Assembly: GCA_036257535.1 (NCBI GenBank)
Contig: DATAFJ010000169.1
Span: 11,394-75,393 of the forward strand
DNA length: 64,000 bases
Direction of reading: 5' to 3'
Origin: DATAEE01 sp036257535
Lineage (GTDB): Bacteria; Acidobacteriota; Vicinamibacteria; Vicinamibacterales; 2-12-FULL-66-21
Shown: positions 17,147-25,110 of the stretch, in pieces
How positions within the stretch are numbered: the stretch's first letter is position 1
Layout: each line of letters opens with the position of its first letter
Translations under genes and position numbers: made by a program
Notes under the pieces: generated by a model
Database searches by the model: none
Told to the model about the DNA's origin: nothing
Seen by the model: the letters and a program-made list of their open reading frames with translations, nothing else

Positions 17147-18664
17147 ATGGACGAGGTCGATCGGCGCGAATTTCTCAAGCGCACCGGCGCCGCGGCGGCG
17201 TTCGGCGCGCTGGCGGGGGAGGACGTGGCGGCATCGGACGCGGATTTGTGCTTCAGGAGCGCAAGGGAGATCGCCGGGCTCGTTCGCGCGCGCAAGATCT
17301 CGGCGCGCGACGTCATGGCGGCGCACCTTGCGCAGATCGTGCGCGTGAACCCAAAGGTGAACGCGATCGTCGCGAAGCTGCCTGACGAGCGGTGTCTCGC
17401 GCTCGCGGACGCCGCCGATCGCCTCGCAGCGAAGGGTGGAGATCAGCCGCCGCTTTTCGGCCTTCCCATCGCTATCAAGGATCTCCAGCCGGCGGCCGGG
17501 TTCCGCTTCACGCGGGGATCGCCGATCTATAAGGATACGGTCGCCGAGGAGGACTCGGTGCTCGTCGCGCGCCTGCGGCGCGCAGGCGCCATCGTGATCG
17601 GCAAGACGAACACACCCGAGTTCGGCATGGGTTCTCACACCTATAACAAGGTGTACGGGACCACGTTCAATCCCTACGATCTGACGAAGAGCGCCGGCGG
17701 CTCGAGCGGCGGCGCCGGGGCCGCGCTCGCGACGGGCATGCTGCCCATCGCCGACGGCAGCGACCTCGGCGGATCGCTCCGCAACCCCGCAAACTTCAAC
17801 AACATCGTCGCGCTGAGGCCCACGGTCGGCCTCGTGCCGAATGCGCCGAGCGCGTTTCCGTTCCTCGGCTTCAGCGTGAATGGACCGATGGCGCGGTCGG
17901 TGGCCGACACGGCCTTCCTGCTCAGCGTCATGGCAGGCGCCGATCCCCGCGATCCCGGCTGCTATCCATCGGATCCGTCCTCGTTCGCCAGGCCGCTCGA
18001 TCGGCGCTTCCAGGGGACGCGCGTCGCCTGGTGTCCCGACCTTGGCGGGCTGCCGCTCGACTCGCGCGTGCGCGCGGTGCTCGACTCGCAGCGCAAGACG
18101 TTCGAGGCGCTCGGTTGCGTCGTCGAAGAGGCGTGTCCCGATCTGACGGGTGCCGACGACATCTTTCTCACGATCCGCCGCTGGCGGACGGCGGCCGCCC
18201 TTGGACCGATCCTCGACACACACCGCGCCGAGTTGAAGCCGGAGGCGGTTGGAGAAATCGAAGCGGGGCTCGCTGTCACCGCCGCCGACGTGGCGAACGC
18301 GCTGATGCGCCATGGAGAGCTGATGGACCGGGTGCGCCGGTTCCAGGAGAAACACGAGTTCATTCTCTGTGCGGTCAACCAGGTGCCGCCGTTCGATGCC
18401 ACGCTCGACTGGCCGAAACAGATCGACGGCGTCAGGATGGATCACTACGTCGCGTGGATGAAATCGGCGTACTGGATCACGACGACCTTCTGCCCGGCTA
18501 TTTCTGTGCCGGCGGGCTTCACGCCGGAGGGGCTGCCGGTCGGCATCCAGATCGTCGGGCGATATCGAGACGACTTTGCCGTGCTTCAAATCGGGCACGC
18601 ATACGAGCAGGCCACGAAGTTCGGCAGCAGGCGGCCGGCGATTGCCGGCGCGCAGTCCGGATGA
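17147..18664 (+). CDS. Amidase (amidase-signature family), Tat-type leader
   Basis: A 505-aa enzyme with the Ser-cisSer-Lys triad of amidase-signature enzymes: Lys111 in GLPIAIKDLQ, the cis-Ser in GGSSGGAGAALA (186-187), and nucleophile Ser210 in DGSDLGGSLRNP. The N-terminus DRREFLKRTGAAAAFGAL matches a twin-arginine signal (RRxFLK), so export in folded form is expected. Substrates in the family include carboxamides, nitrile-derived amides and peptide amides; the sequence does not decide. The last base of its stop region overlaps the next gene (ATGA), so the DUF3891 gene is translationally coupled. Confidence 0.92.
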   Translation: MDEVDRREFLKRTGAAAAFGALAGEDVAASDADLCFRSAREIAGLVRARKISARDVMAAHLAQIVRVNPKVNAIVAKLPDERCLALADAADRLAAKGGDQPPLFGLPIAIKDLQPAAGFRFTRGSPIYKDTVAEEDSVLVARLRRAGAIVIGKTNTPEFGMGSHTYNKVYGTTFNPYDLTKSAGGSSGGAGAALATGMLPIADGSDLGGSLRNPANFNNIVALRPTVGLVPNAPSAFPFLGFSVNGPMARSVADTAFLLSVMAGADPRDPGCYPSDPSSFARPLDRRFQGTRVAWCPDLGGLPLDSRVRAVLDSQRKTFEALGCVVEEACPDLTGADDIFLTIRRWRTAAALGPILDTHRAELKPEAVGEIEAGLAVTAADVANALMRHGELMDRVRRFQEKHEFILCAVNQVPPFDATLDWPKQIDGVRMDHYVAWMKSAYWITTTFCPAISVPAGFTPEGLPVGIQIVGRYRDDFAVLQIGHAYEQATKFGSRRPAIAGAQSG

Positions 18665-19377
18665 TTGTCCGCCCGTCGGCGGCGACGCAGCTCCTCATCA
18701 CGCAACCTGACCATGCGGCGCTGGCAGGCCGCATCATGCGCCAGTGGCGAGCGGGAGGGTTTCCCGAGGCGCCGCGGCGCGACTGGATCCTGCTCGCCGT
18801 CGAAGAACACGACAACGGCTGGCGCGAAGTAGACGCGGCGCCGATCCGGGACGAGGCGACGGGGCGTCTCCATGACTTCGTGACGGCGCCGGATGCGATC
18901 CGCCGCGGCGTCTGGCCGCGCGCGGTCGAGCGACTCGCCGCCACTCCTTACACCGCCGCGCTCGTCGCCCAGCATGCCGCTCACGTTTACGGCCGCTACC
19001 GCGGCGATCCGGCCTGGGCGGCGTTCTTCGTCGAGATGGAAGCGTCCCGCGATCGCCACCTTCGCGCCGCGGGATCGATCCCCTTCGACGAATTCCTGCG
19101 CGAGTACTTCTACGTTCGAATCGGCGATCTGCTGTCGCTGGCCTTCTGTACTGGATGGTCCGAGGTGCAGGCCGACGTGCCGGGCTACGAGATACGGCTC
19201 GACCAGGGTCGCGTGACGATCGCGCCGGACCCGTTCGAGGGCCGCGAGGTTCGGCTGGAGGTCAAAGCGCGAGAACTGCCGAACCGGCCGTTCGGATCGA
19301 TATTGGAGGCCGAGGCGGCGTTCGCCGCCGCGCGAAGCGTCATCGTTCGCGGCGTGGCGGTGGGAACGAACTCCTAA
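18661..19377 (+). CDS. DUF3891 family protein
   Basis: A 238-aa soluble protein. The start MIVRPSAATQLLITQPDHAA, then HDNGWREVD and the pattern SRDRHL...FDEFLREYFYVRIGDLLSLAFC, matches DUF3891, an all-helical HD-like family with conserved H-D and acidic residues. Its function is unknown. The ATG at 18661 overlaps the amidase TGA as ATGA, a strong sign of coupled translation, so it may act on the amidase product or regulate it. Confidence 0.8.
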   Translation: MIVRPSAATQLLITQPDHAALAGRIMRQWRAGGFPEAPRRDWILLAVEEHDNGWREVDAAPIRDEATGRLHDFVTAPDAIRRGVWPRAVERLAATPYTAALVAQHAAHVYGRYRGDPAWAAFFVEMEASRDRHLRAAGSIPFDEFLREYFYVRIGDLLSLAFCTGWSEVQADVPGYEIRLDQGRVTIAPDPFEGREVRLEVKARELPNRPFGSILEAEAAFAAARSVIVRGVAVGTNS

Positions 19378-19488
19378 ACACAGAGCTCAGGTCCGCGTAG
19401 CCGCGTACTCCGCGGCTAATTGTTTCCAAATTGTTTCCGCGGCATGGGACGAAACACGGGACGAGCGACGGAACCGTCCGCGGCCAGC

Positions 19489-19526
19489 CATGCGCGACCC
19501 TGTGATGACCCATGCGCGCTTGTGAT
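19489..19526 (+). promoter_or_regulatory. Direct repeat CATGCGCG...TGTGAT upstream of the TonB receptor
   Basis: Two copies of CATGCGCG start at 19489 and 19511 (22-bp spacing, about two helical turns). Each is followed by TGTGAT (19501 and 19521). The pair sits 55-92 bp before the receptor ATG, in the place of an operator or activator site. No convincing -35/-10 pair can be fixed by eye. Confidence 0.3.
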
Positions 19527-19580
19527 AAGTCGCGTACTTGCGGTGACGGATGTAAGATACGCGCCACCCAGGAGGGGAGA

Positions 19581-22500
19581 ATGAGGTTCGCGATCGCCCT
19601 TATCGTCGCACTGCTCCTGCCGGCAGGCGCCGCCGCTCAATCGGCCGATGCCACCCTGACCGGAACCATCAAGGACTCCAGCGGCGCCGTCGTCCCCGGC
19701 GTCACCATCACGGCCCGCAACACGGGCACCAACGAAACACGAACGGCGGTCACGAGCGCAGAGGGGCTCTACCGCATCACGAACCTGCCGCGCGGCCCGT
19801 ACGAAGTAAAGGCGGAGCTGCAAAGCTTCAAGACGATCACGCAGTCGGACGTGCTACTCACCGTCGGCGACACCGTGCGGCTCGATTTCTTGATGGAGCT
19901 CGGCGCGTTGTCGGAAGTAGTCACGGTCGAATCGCAGGCGTCGCTCATCAACACGGAAGAGGGACGCATTTCGAGCCTCGTCGACGAGAAGCGCGTCGCG
20001 GAGCTGCCGCTGAACGGCCGGAACGTGTTCCAGCTGATCGAGCTGCAGCCGGGCGCGGTCGGCAATCCCGGCAACGCGGTGCTTGGCGGCTCGGCGGGCG
20101 GCAACTCCGCGTTCGTCAACGGCCAGCGGAACCGCGCGAACAACTTCCTGCTCGACGGCACCGATAACAACGATCAGTTCACGGCAGGGCGGCCCGCCGT
20201 CAATCCGAACGTCGACGTGATCCAGGAGTTCCGGATCTCGTCCAACAACTTCTCCGCCGAGTTCGGACGCAACAGCGCCTCCGTCGTGAACGTCGTCACC
20301 AAGTCCGGCACGAACACAGTGCACGGCACCGTGTACGAGTTCCTGCGGAACGACGCGCTCGACGCGCGGACGGTCTTCGCCGTGAAAGTCGACCCCCTGA
20401 AGTTCAACCAGTTCGGCGCGACGACGGGCGGTCCGATCTTCCGCGACCGGACGTTCTTCTTCGCGTCGTACGAGGGCCTGCGCCTCACGCGGGGCGTCAC
20501 GCTGGTTCGCACGGTTGAGACGCCGGAGTTCCGTCAGCTCGTCGCGCAGCGGTTCCCGAACTCGATCGCGAACTTCCTGTTCCAGAACTTCCCGTCGCCG
20601 AACCCGACGAGCAACATCCGCGATACCGGTCAGCCGGTGTCGGGTCTGCAGACGCAGAGCTCGCTCAACGATCCGAACGTGGCGGGCAATCCGAACTACA
20701 CCCGGGCGGGCGCGCTCTTCACCAACAGCGCCCAGGCGCGGCCGGACGGCAGTCCGGACATCGGCACGGCGAACATTCCGCTCAGCGAAAAGACCGACGG
20801 CGATCAGCTCAGTTTTCGAATCGACCAGGAGCTGACGTCGAACCAGCGGCTGCTCGGCCGCTATCTCTGGGACGACCGCCTGACGGACGACAAGCAGACG
20901 ATCGTCCGGGACGGCTTCAACCAGCCGATTTCCGAGAAGGGACAGAACTTCACCGCCGCCCACACGTGGATTGTCAACAGCAGCACGGTGAACGAAGCGA
21001 AATTCGGCATTTCGTGGCGCGAGCGCGGCCTGACGGCAATCAACGAAGGGGTGCCGAACATCGCGTTTGACGACGGGCTGATTAGTTTCGGCAATCTGCC
21101 GACGAACCCGGCCGTGTTCGCCCAGTACACGTTCCACTGGGTCGACACGGTGTCGATGAATCTCGGCAATCACGGCATCAAGTTCGGGGGCGAGATCCGG
21201 CACGTCCGCGACAACTCCGACTTCGCGGTGCGCCGGGGCGGCTACCGGTTCTTCAGCATCCACGACTTCGCGCAGGACGAGGTGCAGTCGGTCGACATTC
21301 TCGGCATCAACCCTGGCACCGGCCTCATCGAGCCCAACATCCGGAACTTCCGCTTCTGGGAGAGCGGCATGTTCGTCCAGGATGACTGGAAAATCCGGCC
21401 GAACCTCACGCTGAATCTGGGGATCAGGCACGAATGGTACGGCCGTCCGTCCGAGAAGAACGGGCTGTTGACGAACCTGATCCTCGGTCCCGGCGACGAC
21501 ATCTTCGCGCAGATTGCGACGGGGACGGTCGGCCGGGTCGATCAGGTGGTCCCCAACGACTTCAACAACTTCGCGCCGCGGCTGGGCGCCTCCTGGGATC
21601 CGCGGGGCGACGGCAAGTACGTCTTCCGGGGCGGATGGGGCATGGCCTACGAGCGACTGTTCAACAACTCGATCACGAACATCCGCTTCAATCCGCCGGA
21701 CTATTCGTTTACGGTCGCTTCGCCCGTGTTCGTGGCGGCGCACGCGCGCGTCCCGATTGCGTACGGGCCTCGGAACCCCGACGGATCGGTTCGGAACGAG
21801 GCGATCACGATCGAGGGAGAGAACAACAACATCGGCGTTCAGGATGGCCTGGGGATCGTCGGCAACATCATCGGGTGGAACTCGGCGTTCGGTAACTCGC
21901 AGCAGTCGCTGCGCGTGCCCGACCCGAACACGAAGGACGCATTCACCTACAACTGGTTCGTCGGCGGCCAGACCGAGCTGATGTGGAACATGGTGTTCGA
22001 GGCGAACTACGTCGGCAACATCGGCCGCAACTTCGGCCGGTTGGTCGACTACAACACCCTCCGCGGGGACCTCTTCGACGGCCGGCTCGATCGCCTGAAC
22101 CCCGGCTTCGGCGGCATCAACTTCCGGGCGATGCTCGCGCACACCGAGTACCACGGCGGGCAGTTCCAGCTGAACCGGCGGTTCTCGAAGGGCTACTCGT
22201 GGCAGGTGTCGTACACCGTCGGCAAGGCGAAGGACAACGGTTCGGACGTCCAGGTGGCGGGCGGCCCGGTCGACGCGCGCGACCTCGAGCTCGAGTTTTC
22301 CGTCTCCGACTTCGACGTGAGGCACCGCTTCGTCGCCAACTGGCTCTGGGAGCTGCCGTTCTTCAGGAACACGACCGGTGTGAAACACGCACTGCTGGGC
22401 GGCTGGCAGCTCAACGGGATCACCGCGCTCCAGAGCGGGTTCCCCTTCAGCGTCACCACGAACCGCGCGTTCGGCGCCGGCGGCGACTTCAACGGCGACG

Positions 22501-22865
22501 GCGTGCGGAACGACCGGCCGAACCAGCCGTCGTTCGGCACGGACATCAATGCCGAGACGCAGGACTATATCGACGGAGTGTTCACGGCGTCGGATTTCCC
22601 CATTACGGGGTTCATCATCGGCGACCTGCCGCGGAACGCCTATCGCGGTCCCGGCTACGCGAGCACCGACCTGTCGATCTTCAAGGACTTCGTGCTGCCG
22701 TGGGGAAGCGACACGCGGCTGCAGTTCCGGTGGGAGGTGTTCAACGTCTTCAACCGGGTCAACCTGCGGCTGCCGCAGGGCAACCTCGCGTCGCCGCAGT
22801 TCGGCCGCTCGACGCAGGCGTTCGCGGCGAGAGAGATGCAATTTGCGCTGAAGCTGATCTTCTAG
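19581..22865 (+). CDS. TonB-dependent receptor with N-terminal carboxypeptidase-regulatory domain (Oar-like)
   Basis: A 1094-aa outer-membrane protein. A signal peptide (1-19, ending AAAQ) is followed by a carboxypeptidase-regulatory-like beta-sandwich (about 25-105: LTGTIKDSSGAVVPGVTITA, then LYRITNLPRGPYEVKAEL). A plug domain (about 115-260) shows ELPLNGRNVFQLIELQPGA and FLLDGTDNNDQ, and the rest is a 22-stranded barrel ending in ALKLIF with the terminal Phe expected for BAM insertion. The start at 19581 is set by a strong GGAGGGG ribosome site 4-10 bp upstream; the in-frame extension to 19512 lies upstream of it. These proteins import polymers or oligomers and are expanded in Acidobacteria. 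A sulfatase-TPR gene follows after 14 bp. Confidence 0.92.
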   Translation: MRFAIALIVALLLPAGAAAQSADATLTGTIKDSSGAVVPGVTITARNTGTNETRTAVTSAEGLYRITNLPRGPYEVKAELQSFKTITQSDVLLTVGDTVRLDFLMELGALSEVVTVESQASLINTEEGRISSLVDEKRVAELPLNGRNVFQLIELQPGAVGNPGNAVLGGSAGGNSAFVNGQRNRANNFLLDGTDNNDQFTAGRPAVNPNVDVIQEFRISSNNFSAEFGRNSASVVNVVTKSGTNTVHGTVYEFLRNDALDARTVFAVKVDPLKFNQFGATTGGPIFRDRTFFFASYEGLRLTRGVTLVRTVETPEFRQLVAQRFPNSIANFLFQNFPSPNPTSNIRDTGQPVSGLQTQSSLNDPNVAGNPNYTRAGALFTNSAQARPDGSPDIGTANIPLSEKTDGDQLSFRIDQELTSNQRLLGRYLWDDRLTDDKQTIVRDGFNQPISEKGQNFTAAHTWIVNSSTVNEAKFGISWRERGLTAINEGVPNIAFDDGLISFGNLPTNPAVFAQYTFHWVDTVSMNLGNHGIKFGGEIRHVRDNSDFAVRRGGYRFFSIHDFAQDEVQSVDILGINPGTGLIEPNIRNFRFWESGMFVQDDWKIRPNLTLNLGIRHEWYGRPSEKNGLLTNLILGPGDDIFAQIATGTVGRVDQVVPNDFNNFAPRLGASWDPRGDGKYVFRGGWGMAYERLFNNSITNIRFNPPDYSFTVASPVFVAAHARVPIAYGPRNPDGSVRNEAITIEGENNNIGVQDGLGIVGNIIGWNSAFGNSQQSLRVPDPNTKDAFTYNWFVGGQTELMWNMVFEANYVGNIGRNFGRLVDYNTLRGDLFDGRLDRLNPGFGGINFRAMLAHTEYHGGQFQLNRRFSKGYSWQVSYTVGKAKDNGSDVQVAGGPVDARDLELEFSVSDFDVRHRFVANWLWELPFFRNTTGVKHALLGGWQLNGITALQSGFPFSVTTNRAFGAGGDFNGDGVRNDRPNQPSFGTDINAETQDYIDGVFTASDFPITGFIIGDLPRNAYRGPGYASTDLSIFKDFVLPWGSDTRLQFRWEVFNVFNRVNLRLPQGNLASPQFGRSTQAFAAREMQFALKLIF

Positions 22866-22871
22866 CAATCT

Positions 22872-22950
22872 GATGCCCGATGCCGAATGCCGAATGCCGA
22901 AAAGCGACCTCCAGGCCGTTTTGGGCATTTTGCATTCGGCATTGGGCATT
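22872..22950. repeat. Heptad repeat ATGCCGA forming a palindrome at a gene start
   Basis: Four 7-bp units (ATGCCCG, then ATGCCGA three times) run from 22873 to 22900. The inverted counterpart lies at 22932-22950, pairing with 22872-22890 at 17 of 19 positions. The start codon of the sulfatase gene is the second unit, so the palindrome encodes its N-terminus (MPNAECRK, and FCIRH from the loop side). Confidence 0.75.
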
Positions 22951-24823
22951 AGCAGCGGCGGCACTAGTGTCGGCGGCGTGTGCGGCGGAGCAGCCGCCGA
23001 CGCAGCCGAGGTCGATCGTTCTCGTCACGATCGACACGCTGCGCGCCGATGCGATCGGTAAGGGAACGCCGGCGCTCGAGCGGCTTCGCGCCGAATCAAT
23101 CGACTTCACACAGGCGATCACGGTGGCGCCACTGACGCTGCCGTCGCACGCGTCGCTTTTCACGGGCCTGTTTCCGCCGGCCCACGGCGCGCGCGACAAC
23201 CATCTCTTCACGCTCGCGGAGGGCATCCCAACCTACACAGAGATGTTGAAGTCGGCTGGTCATGCGACCGGCGCGTTCGTTGGCTCGATCGTGCTCGGCA
23301 AGCGCTACGGGCTGGCGCGCGGGTTCGGCGAGTACGACGATCAGGTCACCGGGCCCGAGCGGTCCGGCGCCGACACCGTCGCCCGGGCGTCGGCGTGGCT
23401 GTCTCGCGCCCGTGAGCCCTTCTTCGTGTGGCTGCATCTGTTCGAGCCGCACGCGCCGTACACGAGCGGCAGTTACGCGGGTGACGTGGCCGAGGCGGAT
23501 CGGCACACGGGACAGCTCCTCGACGCCGTGCGCGCGCGCGGAATGTGGGATCGCGCCGTGGTCAGCGTCACGTCGGACCACGGCGAAGCGCTCGGCGATC
23601 ACGGCGAGGCGACGCATGGATTCTTCATCTACGATTCGACGCTGCGGATTCCGTGGCTGCTTCGGGCGCCGGGCGTCACCCCGACCCGCTACCCTCACCA
23701 GGTCCGCATCATCGACATCATGCCGACGACGATGGCGGTTGCAGGGGCGAGTCGTGTGAACGCCGGCGGCGTCGTCACCGCCGTGACCGCCGTGGACGCC
23801 GTCGACGTCAGCGCACACGTCGCCGGCCAGACGGATCCCACGCTCGAGGCGTACGCCGAAACGCTGCTCCCGAAGCATCAGTTCAACTGGAGCGGCCTGC
23901 GCGCGTTGAGGACCGCCCAGTTCAAGTACATCGACGCGCCGCGGCCCGAGCTGTACGACCTCGAGAAAGATCCGGCGGAGCGTACGAGCGACGTCGGGGC
24001 CGCAGCGGGCCGGGTCACCGCGGGGAAGCTCGTACTGGCCGCGATCGACCGCCGCAGCAGGCAGGCCACACGCGGACCGGCCGCCGATAACGCGTTGTCG
24101 GACGCGTTTCTCTCGCTCGGCTACATCGGCTACGCGCCGCCGCCGTCGACGGGCGAGGCCGCGCTTGCCGATCCAAAGGACAAGGTTGGCGTCTATCGTC
24201 TCGTGATGCGCGCGATCGAGGAGTCGGAGCGCGGCGACCGCGCCCGGGCGCTCGCGACGCTGGCCGACGCCGCGAAGCAGGATCCCGACGTCGCCCAGAC
24301 GCACTTCCTGGCGGCGTCGATCCTGGGCCAGGAGGGCCGGTTTCGCGAAGCCGCGGCCGCTCTCGAGCGCACGCTGGCGCTCAATCCGCGCTACACGGCC
24401 GCGCGATTCAAGCTCGCGCTGGCGCGGCTCCGTCTCCGCGACCACGCCGCCGCCGAGCGCGAGCTGGATCTCGTATTGAAGGACGAGCCGGACAACGTCC
24501 GCGCGATCCACAATCTGGCCGCGGTGGCGTACTCGCGAGGCGACCTGGCTCGCGCCGAGACGCTCGAGCGGCGTGCGGTCCAGATCGACGCCAGCTACGT
24601 CGAGGCGTGGAACACGCTCGGCGCCATCCACATCGTCCGCCGCGAGGCGGCGCCGGCGCTCGAGGCGCTCAAGCGCGCCACGGCGCTCGCGCCGCGGAAC
24701 GCCCAGGCGTTCGCGAACCTCGCGCTCGCGTACCGGCTGGCTGGCGACATCAGCGCGGCAGACGCCGCGGCGGCTCAGGCATGCACGCTGGACCGCAGAT
24801 TCTGTTCTGGTGCGGCACGATGA
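22880..24823 (+). CDS. Sulfatase-fold hydrolase fused to TPR repeats
   Basis: A 647-aa protein. The first 40 residues are a leader; the first part is made by a palindromic repeat, the second (WALAAAALVSAAC) is a hydrophobic export signal with a possible lipid-anchor Cys34. Residues 44-370 are alkaline-phosphatase/sulfatase superfamily: VTIDTLRADAIG gives the first metal Asp, LPSHASLFTGLFPPAHGARD is the nucleophile region, and SDHGEALGDHGEATHG supplies later ligands. Where true sulfatases have Cys/Ser-x-Pro-x-Arg there is T86-L-P-S-H, so formylglycine cannot form and Thr is the likely nucleophile (phosphatase or phosphotransferase-like). Residues about 415-640 are TPR units (AAAALERTLALNPRYTAARF and similar). 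It lies 14 bp after the TonB receptor and is probably in its operon. Confidence 0.87.
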   Translation: MPNAECRKATSRPFWAFCIRHWALAAAALVSAACAAEQPPTQPRSIVLVTIDTLRADAIGKGTPALERLRAESIDFTQAITVAPLTLPSHASLFTGLFPPAHGARDNHLFTLAEGIPTYTEMLKSAGHATGAFVGSIVLGKRYGLARGFGEYDDQVTGPERSGADTVARASAWLSRAREPFFVWLHLFEPHAPYTSGSYAGDVAEADRHTGQLLDAVRARGMWDRAVVSVTSDHGEALGDHGEATHGFFIYDSTLRIPWLLRAPGVTPTRYPHQVRIIDIMPTTMAVAGASRVNAGGVVTAVTAVDAVDVSAHVAGQTDPTLEAYAETLLPKHQFNWSGLRALRTAQFKYIDAPRPELYDLEKDPAERTSDVGAAAGRVTAGKLVLAAIDRRSRQATRGPAADNALSDAFLSLGYIGYAPPPSTGEAALADPKDKVGVYRLVMRAIEESERGDRARALATLADAAKQDPDVAQTHFLAASILGQEGRFREAAAALERTLALNPRYTAARFKLALARLRLRDHAAAERELDLVLKDEPDNVRAIHNLAAVAYSRGDLARAETLERRAVQIDASYVEAWNTLGAIHIVRREAAPALEALKRATALAPRNAQAFANLALAYRLAGDISAADAAAAQACTLDRRFCSGAAR

Positions 24824-25092
24824 TTCAGAATGCGGTGCAGGTCACGAAGATCTTGCGAGCCACGGATTACGCGGATCGGCACGCCGACGCCGCGCATCGC
24901 GCGGCGCTCGAAGGCACGACGCCACGGACGTGAGCCGGTTACACGATGGCTCAGCTCACGTCCGCGGCGTCGTGCCTTTTAGCCTGGCCCAGGCTTCGCC
25001 TGGGCCGTCGGCGTGCCGATACGCGGATAAGATCCTGCGCATTCTGAATCCGTGTAATCCGTGGCTAACGAGATCCGCGTAATCCGCGGCTT
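24822..25092. mobile_element. MITE-like long imperfect hairpin plus tandem ATCCGYG repeats
   Basis: No gene lies between 24824 and 25110. The space is filled by a long hairpin from 24822 to 25050. Its arms pair in order: 24822-24834 with 25038-25050 (13 bp perfect), 24875-24889 with 25006-25020 (15 bp perfect), 24911-24935 with 24954-24978 (25 bp, one mismatch). A small side hairpin (GGCCCAGGC/GCCTGGGCC) lies at about 24986-25006. From 25048 it runs into copies of ATCCGYGTAATCCGYGGCT. With terminal inverted repeats and no coding capacity it looks like a miniature transposable element. Confidence 0.6.
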
Positions 25093-25110
25093 GAATACAA
25101 GAGGACTGCC

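Noticed and set aside
19854..22964. Minus-strand open frame of 1036 codons
   Set aside because: Antisense shadow of the TonB receptor; rich in Arg/Val/Glu with no domain, as expected from the GC-rich reverse frame.
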